Assembly (NCBI GenBank): GCA_001969505.1
Contig: LSSK01001804.1
Span: forward strand, 1-29,541
Reading direction: 5' to 3'
DNA from: Zancudomyces culisetae
Taxonomy: Eukaryota > Kickxellomycota > Harpellomycetes > Harpellales > Legeriomycetaceae
Length of the DNA: 29,541 nt
Position 1 is the first letter of the stretch. Every line of letters begins with the position of its first letter. The notes beneath the pieces are model-generated. The model saw only the letters and a program-made list of their open reading frames with translations, did not search any database and was not told the origin of the DNA. Positions 16,685 to 25,868 of this stretch are shown piece after piece. Position numbers and translations under genes: made by a program.

Positions 16685-18368
16685 GTTTTGTGCATGCGTT
16701 GTATTTGTACTGTTTTTATTGATTCTTTTTTTTAAATTATGTTTATTGATCGTTTTGTTTGTTTGTCTTATTTATTTGTTTTTATAGTAATGTTATCACC
16801 ACCAAAAGTGAATAAAGATGGCACAAAATTTTGAAAACAATTATGGAAATGTGTTTACATAAATTAATGAAAAATACTTCAATATTATTTTTATGACGTT
16901 TTTATGACATGTAAACTTATTAACCCCCTTGATCTATGGGAAAACGCGTTGGATATAATACCACAGGTATACTAGCCTTGGTATTACAAGTTCTTACAAA
17001 CAGTTGTACTAGGTTGATTTGAACTTTTGTGTTAATATGTATTGAGTTCATTTATCACAATAACACTGTTGTATGAAATTTCTGGGTCTCGTCATTAACA
17101 GCAAAGTTTGGGTTTACTAGATTTTAATGTGGTAAGTGCCCTATTTAGAAATAACGAGATGAAACAGGATTGTGGTTACAATCAACTTAGATTCCCGATT
17201 CCTCAGTTATCCAAGAAAAGTGCGAATATTAAGATGCTGATACTGAATTTGTTAGTATACTAACTTTCATGATCGATTTTATATTTTGGTACATATAAAA
17301 AAATAGCTAGATGTGTTTGATTTTGCAGTTTATAAACAACAAGCAGATATGAGTGTGGAGTATTGCTGTTACGGCTCATATCTGACTCGCCCCCAAAATA
17401 CATACATACACATATACAAGTGGTGGTTAGGTGCAGGATGCTAGATCCAATTTATTTTCTGTACCAGCTTCTTTTCTTGTTTCTGTGAGTGTAATAAAAG
17501 TGGAAACATAACGAGTGTTGGAAAGAAAGTTGCAAATACATCAACTGGTGTCATGGGCTTCATACTTGTTGTATTTTGCTACTTGAAGCAGAGAATACAA
17601 TTGGGCTTTTGGATTAGCTCCAAACACGAAAAGCAATAAACGGGAAATCTTCCACTTTATTCTTTACTTTTTTATTTTTATTTTTATTTTTTGAGATTAT
17701 TTACCATGAAAATCAGATTTGGAAAATCGAAGAATTTAAATTCTTGAACGTGTAAAAAAAGTTGTGAAAAAACAATGTTGGAAATGCATATAAATTCCTC
17801 TACAAAAAAAAAAGAGCAACGTCCACAAGAGGGCAAATTACTCGTAAACTCAACACCAGTAGTCATAGTTAGAAATTGGACCAAGTATGTGATTTGCATT
17901 ATTTTGTTATGTTTTGGTGGTAATTGGCCTAGACCACATTGCAAATTCGTAGCTAATATTGGGAGGGAGGGGGGAAACACAGTTTTCGTGTTAATTCTCA
18001 CCCAAATAGCAAAAAAAAGACTCCATAGTTTGGAAATGCGGAGCTTATAGCCAATATTACAAAGCCAGTAAATGAAAACAATGTTGTAGATGAAGGAAAT
18101 TTTAACATTTCATACAAAGAAAAAAAATGAAAATAGGTCAAAGAGTCAGAAAACACAAACTTATTTCCATTATTACTACGTATGGCATTAGATAAATACA
18201 TTTGAATTTATTTGAGAAGCGAGGAGAATGTAAAAAAAAATTTTTATATTATTTTGCTATTGGCTAGAAAATTGTTTGAATTTCCATAAAAAAAATAGAT
18301 AGGAGATTCGCAAATGGGGTTATTTGCGTTGTACCAGTTTATTAAACCAGGAAAACTTTTCTTCTAGA

Positions 18369-18382
18369 TGACGTAAAGGGGG
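18369..18382 (+). promoter_or_regulatory. CRE-like TGACGTAA followed by STRE-like AGGGG
   Basis: TGACGTAA (ATF/CREB or Sko1 type) directly abuts AGGGGG, which contains the AGGGG core of the Msn2/4 stress element. It lies about 300 bases before the A/C-rich leader-like stretch. Sites are visible; function is inferred. Confidence 0.3.
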
Positions 18383-18684
18383 ATAAAAAGCCAGGAGACG
18401 AAATGGAAAAAAAAACGGAGACAAACCATATTCAACAAGGATAATTTTTTGCCAACACTTATTTGAAAAGGCGAAAACAGAAACAAAAACAAAAACAGAA
18501 GAAAAAAGAAAAGAAAAAAAAAAGGATAAAGGAAAAAAAAAGAGTATTAATATAGCTTTGCAAAATATTTCTATTTAAGAATTATATTTGATTTGTAGAA
18601 TTAGTAGGAATACCAACAAAACCAACAACACTAAAACCATAACCAAAACCAAAAACCAAAAACCAAAACCAACAAATACAGATT

Positions 18685-19860
18685 GTAAGTTGCTTTTTCC
18701 ATAATACTATTATATGCTTTTTAGCTAGAATGTTTAGGCCATCTTGACCGCTTTGCCCAAGCGTTTCGAAATTCGCAAGGAGGAACCTTTATTTTTCCCA
18801 GCACTCGATTTTATTATCACTTTTGATTTTGGTTTCCACCTTTGTTTGAGCTTTTAACTCGATGGGTTGCGAAACGAAAACTAAACATAAAAAAAAAACA
18901 AGGACAAAAGCCAAAAGATGAAATAAAGATGAGAGTCAGATCGGAGGATAATGGGTATATTCTAAAGAAATAGTCGAGTAAAGACAAAATAATCGGGATA
19001 CAACAAAACAAAAACATAAAAAAAACAAAAGATGATGGGATCGCTTTGCTCAACTCCCTTATTTTTGCCCTTTTAAAAAACCTGTTGTTTTAGAATCTTG
19101 TGCAATCACCAGAAAAAACACAGATAAATTCCCCTCCCCCTTATTGCTATTGATTTTTCTTTCACAAGATGAAGCGAATCATTAGGATCAAATGGAGAAA
19201 ATAGGAAATACATTTTCAATGCGCACACTTGTGAATCATCGCTACAGAGATGATATCCCTATCCAAAGAAAAAAAGAGTTCTGAAGGGTACCTTTACTTT
19301 TTCCATTTAATTATATTAAATAAGCACCTCATGAATAAGGGAGGGCATATGGTGCTATGGAAAGTAAGTGCTGAGATAAGAAGTGAATAAGGGCGGGGAA
19401 TAAAGAGATAAAAACGCGTATACGTATGTAAATCTATTTCTTTTGGATATTGCTTTTTAAAGCCACACATAGTGTTGCGAGTATAGCATATTCTGACAAT
19501 AGCCTGTAGGCTAGACTAAAAGGGTGGGAGCGAACGCAAAAAAACACGAGTGTACTAGTTGATAGAATTAGAAGCATAGTCGTTTAAAAAAATATACAGA
19601 TATATATTTTTTGAAGCAAAGCAGTTTTCTGTCAAAGCCTGGTGTAAGGGAGGGTGAAAGAAAAGTATCTGCATTGATAGTGAAATGCTAGAGTGAAAAG
19701 AACGTTTTTGAGGATGGAAAGAAAAAAGGAAATTGTGATCGACTTGAGGAAGGGGGAGAGAGGGTGATCAACGGCTTAAATATAGGGAAAATAATGAGTT
19801 GTGGCTAATCGGATGTCTTTTTTCTTTTTTTTTGTTTTGTTTACCTTGATTTTTGTCTAG
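18685..19860 (+). other. Candidate long 5' UTR intron of YRA1
   Basis: GTAAGT donor at 18685 directly follows an A/C-rich, ATG-free stretch (AACCAAAAACC-type, 18605-18684) typical of a yeast leader. A strong polypyrimidine tract ends in TTGTCTAG at 19860, with GGCTAATC about 55 bases before it as a possible branch site. S. cerevisiae YRA1 carries a long regulatory intron, but inside the CDS. The TATA box at 19932 argues that a shorter leader may be used instead. Confidence 0.3.
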
Positions 19861-19889
19861 AAAATGACTTTAGGCTCATAAAAGATAGA

Positions 19890-19914
19890 AAAGGAGAGGA
19901 GGAGGAGGAGGAGG
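19890..19914 (+). repeat. (GGA)n purine tract upstream of YRA1
   Basis: GGAGA then GGA repeated about six times and a final GGG, about 90-110 bases before the YRA1 start. GGA repeats can form G-quadruplex-like structures in DNA or RNA; here this is only a possibility. Confidence 0.6.
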
Positions 19915-19931
19915 GATATAGATAATATCAG

Positions 19932-19941
19932 TATATATAAA
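19932..19941 (+). promoter_or_regulatory. TATA box of YRA1
   Basis: TATATATAAA, 58 bases before the ATG, followed by an A-rich leader without another ATG. The spacing is short but usable for a yeast promoter. Confidence 0.45.
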
Positions 19942-19998
19942 CACACAAGAGTAAGAAAAGAATAATTAAACAAACGAAAAAAAAAACAAATAGAAAAA

Positions 19999-20715
19999 AT
20001 GTCAACCAACCTAGACAAGTCGCTTGATGAAATCATAACACAAAACAGAAGCCAGCGAGGAGGAGGGCCAAGAAGAAGAGGAGGACCACGAGAAGGAAGA
20101 ATCGGAAAGAGAAGCTCACCATATGAACGCGGAGGAAGAGGTAACCAGGCAGTGCAGATGATCGTTGCTAACCCAGAGATGATGATGAAGGCAGTTGCAG
20201 GATCTTCAAGTGGGGCAGATGTAGGTGGAAACAAAATCCTGGTGGATAACCTCGACTACAAGGTAACAGAGGGAGACTTGCGAGAATTATTTGGCAAAGT
20301 GGGGCCAGTACGTCGAGCCACATTGAATTACGACTCTCGTGGTCGCAGCCGGGGTAAAGGTGAAGTAATATTTTCAAGATCAGGAGATGCGCTCAAGGCA
20401 ATGGAAAAGTATAACCGTGTTCCATTGGATGGCCGGCCAATGAAGATTGAAATCCCAGTAGCCCAGCCAGGTGCAGCTGGAGCTGCAGCAGGTCAGGTTC
20501 CAATGCAGATGCCAATGCTGGTTGCTGTTCCCCAAGGTGGTATTGGGCGTGGAAGAAGAGGTCCTGGTGCCTTCCCTCGAAGAAGGGGTGGCAGACGCAA
20601 CATGCCAAGCCGACGTGAAAAGGGACCAGTTTCCCAGGCCGATTTGGACAGTGAAATGGACAAATATATGCAGATTGACGATGGGGCAGCAGCCACTGCT
20701 CCCAAAACTGAATAA
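19999..20715 (+). CDS. YRA1: Yra1/ALYREF-type mRNA export adaptor
   Basis: Nuclear mRNA export adaptor of TREX that binds the DEAD-box protein Sub2/UAP56 and recruits Mex67. The 238-residue protein has the family architecture. An N-terminal UAP56-binding motif NLDKSLDEII (4-13) is almost the same as in S. cerevisiae Yra1. An Arg/Gly-rich segment follows (19-48). The single RRM (about 79-153) has ILVDNL (RNP2, 80-85) and GKGEVIFS (RNP1-like, 119-126). A Gly/Arg-rich region (about 180-207) and the C-terminal motif DLDSEMDKYM (215-224) complete it. The length is near that of Yra1 (226). There is no intron in the CDS, unlike S. cerevisiae; a leader intron is possible. It is convergent with RTC1, 265 bases apart. 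Strongly supported. Confidence 0.96.
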   Translation: MSTNLDKSLDEIITQNRSQRGGGPRRRGGPREGRIGKRSSPYERGGRGNQAVQMIVANPEMMMKAVAGSSSGADVGGNKILVDNLDYKVTEGDLRELFGKVGPVRRATLNYDSRGRSRGKGEVIFSRSGDALKAMEKYNRVPLDGRPMKIEIPVAQPGAAGAAAGQVPMQMPMLVAVPQGGIGRGRRGPGAFPRRRGGRRNMPSRREKGPVSQADLDSEMDKYMQIDDGAAATAPKTE

Positions 20716-20980
20716 ATGAGTCTTAAAACTCATTCTCTCGTTATTGTTTAGTCGTTAAATTTTGGAGATAGGAGTATTGAAAAGTTTTTACTATTTAGTC
20801 TTTTTTATACAATAATATTATTTAAATATATTACAAAAAAAACCCTTCCCCCCCTAAAAAACAAACATGCACTCGCACACAAATGTACATATACATACAT
20901 AGTTCTTATGATTACAAAAATAACATTGAAATTAGATAAAGCAAGAAAAAAAAAGGGGAAAAATTGTACAAATCTAAGAA

Positions 20981-23900
20981 TCAGGCAAAATCACAAGCGT
21001 GACCGCAGCCAGGAGAAGGGCAGATGGATTGGGTCGATTCTATAAACCAGGAATAGATGTGGGGAGGATGGCCACCATGCCCACATCCCTGACACCAAAC
21101 GTACTGACCTCGCACAGGCGAGCAACAAAACGAGCAAAGAGTGTTGTTTAGCTGAACAAGCTCCAATCCAGCACTAGTGTTCACAGCATTATCACTGTTA
21201 TCTGGAACGTCTTTAGTAGATGTAGGTGTAGATATAGATGTAAACGTAGAGGTAGAGGTATGGGGTTCAGTTGCTGGTGGTGATAATGAGTTCGGTTTAT
21301 AGTAAAACCAACAACATTTTGTACATCTATAGGAACCATTAAATGGTTCTTTGAGTTCGTTACAGTTATTACAGGTAAAATAAATGGAACAGGCGGTATT
21401 GGTAGTATTAGTAGTATTGGTAGCATTAGTAGTATTGGTAGCATTGGTAGTGCTGGTGACATTTGTGACAGTAGGTGGGTTTGTGTTTGCTGTGGCAGGT
21501 ACATTTTGTTGTATATGTCGACTGTTACCATCCTGAGCAGATCCAACACCAACACCACCACCACCACCAGCAACATTTTCTTGAAGATTGCTGTTATTAT
21601 TATTACCAATAACATCGGATTCTGGACTAGTTACACCTATCTTTTCGTCGTTTTTATTACTCTCATTAACAGAGCTACAATTGCTTTGTAATACATCAAT
21701 CCCATCGTTATTAATATACTCGGTGAGAAAAGAAAATGCATTAATTATTTGGTTTGCTTCGATATACAAACCGAGGCGAAACAAAAGGTCCAGGTAACAG
21801 GAATTGATAATGTTGTTGAATAAATAGTCTACCAATAACGATCTTCCATATCTAATATCCTTCATATCTTCCTCAACAAGCGCATTGGTATTACCGATAC
21901 TACTATCGTTATTATTATTATTATTATTATTATTATTGCTATTGTTGATACCATTGGTGGTGATGCTATTGACAGATAGATTAGCAAATGCAGTTTGGTT
22001 CAATGTTTCACTATTATCTAAATGTCGTAGTCTTTTAGAGAGTAAAGTGGGTGAATACAAGTACTTTCTGATTATGCAGATAATAACAACCGAGAGTTGC
22101 AAATTAATCAAAAAATCGTTATTGCTGCTATCCCCATCATCGCTAATAATACTATCGTTTGCTGTGCGTAGGTAGCGGCCTCCAAGACTATAATCCATCT
22201 TGTTTTTGCTATCTGTTTGTTTTGGATTATTTCCAGTATAGTTGTTATACACATCAAGGTAATGTAGTATCATCAACAGTCCTAATTTGACTTCTTTAAA
22301 TGTAGGTTGTAGATTGGGTGGGACCATAAATACCTTATCGCTATTGCTGCTATCGCTAGTAAAAATATCAGTATCCAATTCCACTTCGCTACCATCATCA
22401 TCACCATCACCATTGTGATTGCAACTATTATTACCAAAACCAAAACTTGTACTAGGAGCGCGTATATTTTGGGTTTGAGCAGAGTTTATGTATGAAAGCA
22501 TTGGATTATGAGATGCATCAGGTATTGCTGAACCTTTTTTTGGTTTTACTCTTAGAATATTGAGGGATCTTTTGTTGCTATTGCTGACGCTGGTGGCAAT
22601 AGCTGATTTTCGACTACTAAACAATCGTTTGGGTATGTTACTAACCCTAGAATTGTGATTAAATGGAGTAGATATAGTTGAACTAGCGTAGCTGCTACCA
22701 ATAAGCGGCGAAGCAATAGCACTACTGTTATTACCATTATTACCACCACTGCCTTTATTCATCATTTTATAATTGTGACCTTTTTGTAAAAACGCATCCA
22801 GTTGTTGTTGTTGTTGTTGTATCTGGTATATTTCATTAAACGGGATATTTTTTTGTTCAATATACTTGTAGTGCATAGTCTCTGAAAAAAGAAAAGACAA
22901 GAGTTCCCAATCTTTTTCAATTCTATGGCAGCCAAATACATGAGCAAGTCGAGCGTTATGTTCAAAGGTATGTACAACACCATCACCATCACCAACATCA
23001 TCACCAACATCATCACCAACATCATCACCAACATCATCACCAACATCATCACCAACATCATCACCAACATCATCGCCATTGCCATTAGCATAAGAGTTCA
23101 TAATGTGAGTTTGTGTGGTAGTTTTGGTTGTAGTAGTTGATAATGGTTTTGAAAGTGTCAGTGGTTCATTTATTCTATAGTTTCTAGCAAAATACAAAAA
23201 CTCTTTGCTTATTCCCAAATTGAGCCCTGTATTGCTAGCAAATCCACTAGTGGTGTTGCTTGATGAATCATATATTGAAACTGATGGATTCGAATGGGAA
23301 GAGTTCATTGAAAGCGATGAGAAATCGATTTCCTGCACGCTGCTCGTATACCGGTTAAGTGGTAAGAACTTTGTCATGTTAATTACACCATAAATCCGTT
23401 CTAATTTGTGCATACTGATGTATTTGGTATATTCAGTTATAAACTCATTTTCAGAAGTGGAGTTTCTTGCCCAAGAGTTGGTGGTTTTAATAGCTGTTGT
23501 TTGTTTCTTGAGTTTGTCACCATCCGAGTTTGTAGGTGAAATATTATTAGAGGTAGAATTTGTCGACTTGTTGTCCTTTTTTTTGTCATCTGCTTTCAAT
23601 AGCTCCTTTTCGTAATTTAAAAAATAAAATTCTTTCAAATCGTTGCCCAAAGTATCGCCCGAAGTTACAACGTATTTGTTCCCATCAGTATCCTTACTGC
23701 CGTTGTCTTTTCCATGCTCATTATTAAAGCTTTTCAACGTGGGTTTTCCAATTGCAATTTCAGAAAACAATCCCAAATCAAATGACATATTACTAGTGTA
23801 TCTGTCATAGCTAAATGGCGAAGTAGTGTTGCCTTGGTTGTCGTGGGTATTGAGATTTGTGCCCATATCTGTAATGACAAATTTCCCATCATTCCCGCAA

Positions 23901-25591
23901 GTCCATAAATAACGGTATTCATGAGAATCATCACTTGGGTTGGAGTAGTTAGATGAATAATAGTCATCATATAGCGAAGGACCGGCACAGTTTGTCCACA
24001 ACAGACTGGTAACACTATCTACATGCAAATCATGAAAAAGACTGGGTCGTGATGGTCGGTTGGTATTCCAAACATAAACATTGTTATCAGAAACTAATGA
24101 GCAGCTAGCCAGCTCGGAACTATTGACACCAGGTCTAAACGCAATTCTCCGCACATGTGCAATAGTCTCAAATGTAGAAAGAGGCAGATATATCCGCTTA
24201 TTTCCATCACTATGCAGATCGTTGACACGCCATATGTGTATATACCCATCACTTCCACCACTGGCAATAACCTGTCCACTAGAATGCCAACTTACACACT
24301 GGGTACGCCCCGAGGAATGTGCTATAATCGAGGCATAGGCAGTCCTAGTCTGGCGAATATCCCACAGTCCGACACGGCCATTTCCGTTAGCCACAGCCAT
24401 CTGGTACATATTATTTGGGTTACATGCAATATCGTTTGCAACACTCTGGCCAGTCTTGAGTTGGACAATTGACCCTTTACCCGAATATCTGCTGTCAACA
24501 CGCTCATCATATCCCAAAACAATTCCATCTTGAAATGCGCCGAAAAATACACTTGGCTCTCCTGGTTGGGTTGCCAGTCGACTTAGCGCACGATTACTTG
24601 CCCGGATTCTTCGTTTGGGTTCTGAAGCCACTCCCCCAAACCCACCACCACCACCACCACCAACAGTATTTTCAAAATCATTATTCCCGCTGACTTGTGG
24701 ATCCCATAGCAAAATTGTTCCGTCGTTTGCTCCAGTAACAATAGTTGTTGCAGAGGGCCAAAGCACATCACGAAAATCCACACTAAGAGACATCCTCAAC
24801 TGTCCCACCAGGTTTGCCCGTCTGTGTATCCCATTTCGTGTAATACTCATCAGCACCAACCCTTCCTGCCCTGCCAACACCGCCATCTTTCCCGGAACAC
24901 CTACTGGTGACTCTGCCAGTGCTGCCCAGCGACCTGAACTCTTGTCTTCAGCAAGACTGGTTTGGTTGAGCCGATCACGCTTCTGTCTCCACGTTTGAGC
25001 GATACTTAACCCAGTACTGTAATCGCTGGCGCTAATGCTATTCTTAAAGTTGCTGCTAATACTACTACTCTTAGCCACAATGCCCTCGACACTACTGCGC
25101 TCATTGAGCTCACCATATCCAAGATCCTCAGTGCTAGTTTCGCCTGGTTCATAGAAATCATAGTTGAGATTGCGTTTCCCATTATCCTTGTATGTATTCG
25201 TGGTTGTTGTTGTGGTTGTAGTCTTTGCTATTGCTGGAGCATATTGAGTTTTGTGGTTATCAGAAGGCTGCAGTAATTCCTGTTGATGCTTATATTGGTT
25301 TTGACGGTCCTGATGATGACGATGATGATGGTGACGATGGTTATGCAATTGTTGTTGTTGTTGTTGTTGTTCGTACTCAGTGTTCTCCACATCCCTTCCC
25401 GCATTTGACTTTTGCGCTTTATAAGGGTTTCTATTTATTTCATCAATACTTGTTTTGCAATCACTGCTTCCAAATCCACTCTTAATACCTTCGTTTTGTG
25501 GTAAGTCATAGCCATGGCTATAGCTTTGACCCTGTCCATACCCGTACCCGTACCCATACGCAGACTTGGACTTGGATCCTGATTCATACAT
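20981..25591 (-). CDS. RTC1: Rtc1/Sea2 (WDR24 family), SEACAT subunit; WD40 plus C-terminal RING-like zinc domain (main exon)
   Basis: SEA/GATOR2-type complex subunit at the vacuole that controls TORC1. Read from the ATG at 25591 it is 1536 residues. A disordered N-terminus (YGYGYGYG, poly-Q, His-rich, poly-T) precedes a WD40 propeller from about 221 to 590: TGANDGTILLWDP (286-298), NGRVGLWDIR, HSSGQVIASGGSDGYIHIWR, WTCGNDGKFVITD. A long low-complexity middle contains (VGDD)n and poly-N. The helical part follows, and the C-terminus has CNNC and CTKC pairs, then CSFCCSPVRGQYVWCQGCGH and a GCGHAC end, the Rtc1/WDR24 RING-type zinc finger. S. cerevisiae Rtc1 is 1341 residues. The frame remains open for 61 codons upstream of this ATG with similar composition, up to a splice-acceptor cluster, so the true start is probably in the exon at 25869-28088. 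Confidence 0.95.
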   Translation of the reverse strand: MYESGSKSKSAYGYGYGYGQGQSYSHGYDLPQNEGIKSGFGSSDCKTSIDEINRNPYKAQKSNAGRDVENTEYEQQQQQQQLHNHRHHHHRHHQDRQNQYKHQQELLQPSDNHKTQYAPAIAKTTTTTTTTNTYKDNGKRNLNYDFYEPGETSTEDLGYGELNERSSVEGIVAKSSSISSNFKNSISASDYSTGLSIAQTWRQKRDRLNQTSLAEDKSSGRWAALAESPVGVPGKMAVLAGQEGLVLMSITRNGIHRRANLVGQLRMSLSVDFRDVLWPSATTIVTGANDGTILLWDPQVSGNNDFENTVGGGGGGGFGGVASEPKRRIRASNRALSRLATQPGEPSVFFGAFQDGIVLGYDERVDSRYSGKGSIVQLKTGQSVANDIACNPNNMYQMAVANGNGRVGLWDIRQTRTAYASIIAHSSGRTQCVSWHSSGQVIASGGSDGYIHIWRVNDLHSDGNKRIYLPLSTFETIAHVRRIAFRPGVNSSELASCSLVSDNNVYVWNTNRPSRPSLFHDLHVDSVTSLLWTNCAGPSLYDDYYSSNYSNPSDDSHEYRYLWTCGNDGKFVITDMGTNLNTHDNQGNTTSPFSYDRYTSNMSFDLGLFSEIAIGKPTLKSFNNEHGKDNGSKDTDGNKYVVTSGDTLGNDLKEFYFLNYEKELLKADDKKKDNKSTNSTSNNISPTNSDGDKLKKQTTAIKTTNSWARNSTSENEFITEYTKYISMHKLERIYGVINMTKFLPLNRYTSSVQEIDFSSLSMNSSHSNPSVSIYDSSSNTTSGFASNTGLNLGISKEFLYFARNYRINEPLTLSKPLSTTTTKTTTQTHIMNSYANGNGDDVGDDVGDDVGDDVGDDVGDDVGDDVGDGDGVVHTFEHNARLAHVFGCHRIEKDWELLSFLFSETMHYKYIEQKNIPFNEIYQIQQQQQQLDAFLQKGHNYKMMNKGSGGNNGNNSSAIASPLIGSSYASSTISTPFNHNSRVSNIPKRLFSSRKSAIATSVSNSNKRSLNILRVKPKKGSAIPDASHNPMLSYINSAQTQNIRAPSTSFGFGNNSCNHNGDGDDDGSEVELDTDIFTSDSSNSDKVFMVPPNLQPTFKEVKLGLLMILHYLDVYNNYTGNNPKQTDSKNKMDYSLGGRYLRTANDSIISDDGDSSNNDFLINLQLSVVIICIIRKYLYSPTLLSKRLRHLDNSETLNQTAFANLSVNSITTNGINNSNNNNNNNNNNDSSIGNTNALVEEDMKDIRYGRSLLVDYLFNNIINSCYLDLLFRLGLYIEANQIINAFSFLTEYINNDGIDVLQSNCSSVNESNKNDEKIGVTSPESDVIGNNNNSNLQENVAGGGGGVGVGSAQDGNSRHIQQNVPATANTNPPTVTNVTSTTNATNTTNATNTTNTTNTACSIYFTCNNCNELKEPFNGSYRCTKCCWFYYKPNSLSPPATEPHTSTSTFTSISTPTSTKDVPDNSDNAVNTSAGLELVQLNNTLCSFCCSPVRGQYVWCQGCGHGGHPPHIYSWFIESTQSICPSPGCGHACDFA
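21385..21450 (-). repeat. Asn-Ala-Thr/Asn-Thr-Thr repeat in RTC1
   Basis: Tandem 9-base-related units (TTAGTAGTATTGG and variants on the plus strand) encode NATNTTNATNTTNTTN just before the zinc-binding C-terminus. Probably a disordered linker of variable length. Confidence 0.7.
21908..21938 (-). repeat. AAT (Asn) microsatellite in RTC1
   Basis: About ten consecutive AAT codons on the coding strand, giving a poly-asparagine run. In-frame length variation would be tolerated. Confidence 0.85.
22991..23074 (-). repeat. 12-base minisatellite, seven exact units, encoding (VGDD)7
   Basis: ACCAACATCATC repeated seven times without a mismatch on the plus strand; on the coding strand this reads Gly-Asp-Asp-Val. 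Exact identity of the units indicates recent expansion. It lies in the low-complexity middle of RTC1, just after an HTFEHNARLAHVFG-containing segment on the protein's C-terminal side. Confidence 0.95.
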
Positions 25592-25774
25592 CGATCCAAG
25601 CCCGAACCCTGAACCTGCGCTTAGCCCATGCTCACTGCTATTCTCTACATTAGGCGATGCTCTTTCAGTTCTTTCCCTCTGTTCATTTTCATAGTATATT
25701 GCTATTTTGTTTTTTCTTTTCTGGTCTGCAAATTCTCTCCCGTGGTAGTTTCCCAGTATTGCTGACTGTTCCTG

Positions 25775-25868
25775 CTATTTTTAACCACCATATTTCTGAG
25801 CATCTGACCATTGTATTGATTTTATATGCGATTAAAAAAAAAATTAAATTAAAAAAAATAAAACTTAC
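25775..25868 (-). other. Candidate intron joining the upstream ORF to RTC1
   Basis: On the minus strand a GTAAGT donor follows the Leu codon of NSLLRNSEEL. About 95 bases later three acceptors in a row (TAG ending 25775, CAG ending 25772, CAG ending 25766) all give phase 0 into the RTC1 frame, which has its last upstream in-frame stop exactly at the TAG acceptor. The interior is T-rich. The branch site is weak: ATGCTCAGA is the best candidate and there is no CTAAC. Confidence 0.65.

Larger units (their letters stand above)
16685..19998. other. 3.3 kb divergent intergenic region between the RNPS1-like gene and YRA1
   Basis: No convincing protein gene; the longest frames (17775-18050 plus, 17684-18001 minus) overlap each other and have AT-driven composition. 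The right part holds TGACGTAA next to AGGGGG (18369-18382), long A/G tracts, an A/C-rich leader-like stretch ending at a GTAAGT donor (18685), and a T-rich tract ending TTTTTGTCTAG (19860). These could outline a long 5' leader intron. A TATA box sits at 19932-19941. Confidence 0.55.

Noticed and set aside
17775-18050. 91-codon ATG frame with a hydrophobic centre.
   Set aside because: Overlaps an equally long antisense frame, AT-driven composition, no homology visible.
18736-18760. On the minus strand TGGGCAAAGCGGTCAAGATGG resembles a tRNA A box (Ser/Leu type).
   Set aside because: No B box (GGTTCGANTCC-like) follows within tRNA distance and no acceptor stem pairs, so this is not a tRNA.
19244-19254. 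ACAGAGATGAT, the conserved box of U6 snRNA.
   Set aside because: The following AGC triad, the internal stem-loop and the 5' end of U6 are absent; chance match.
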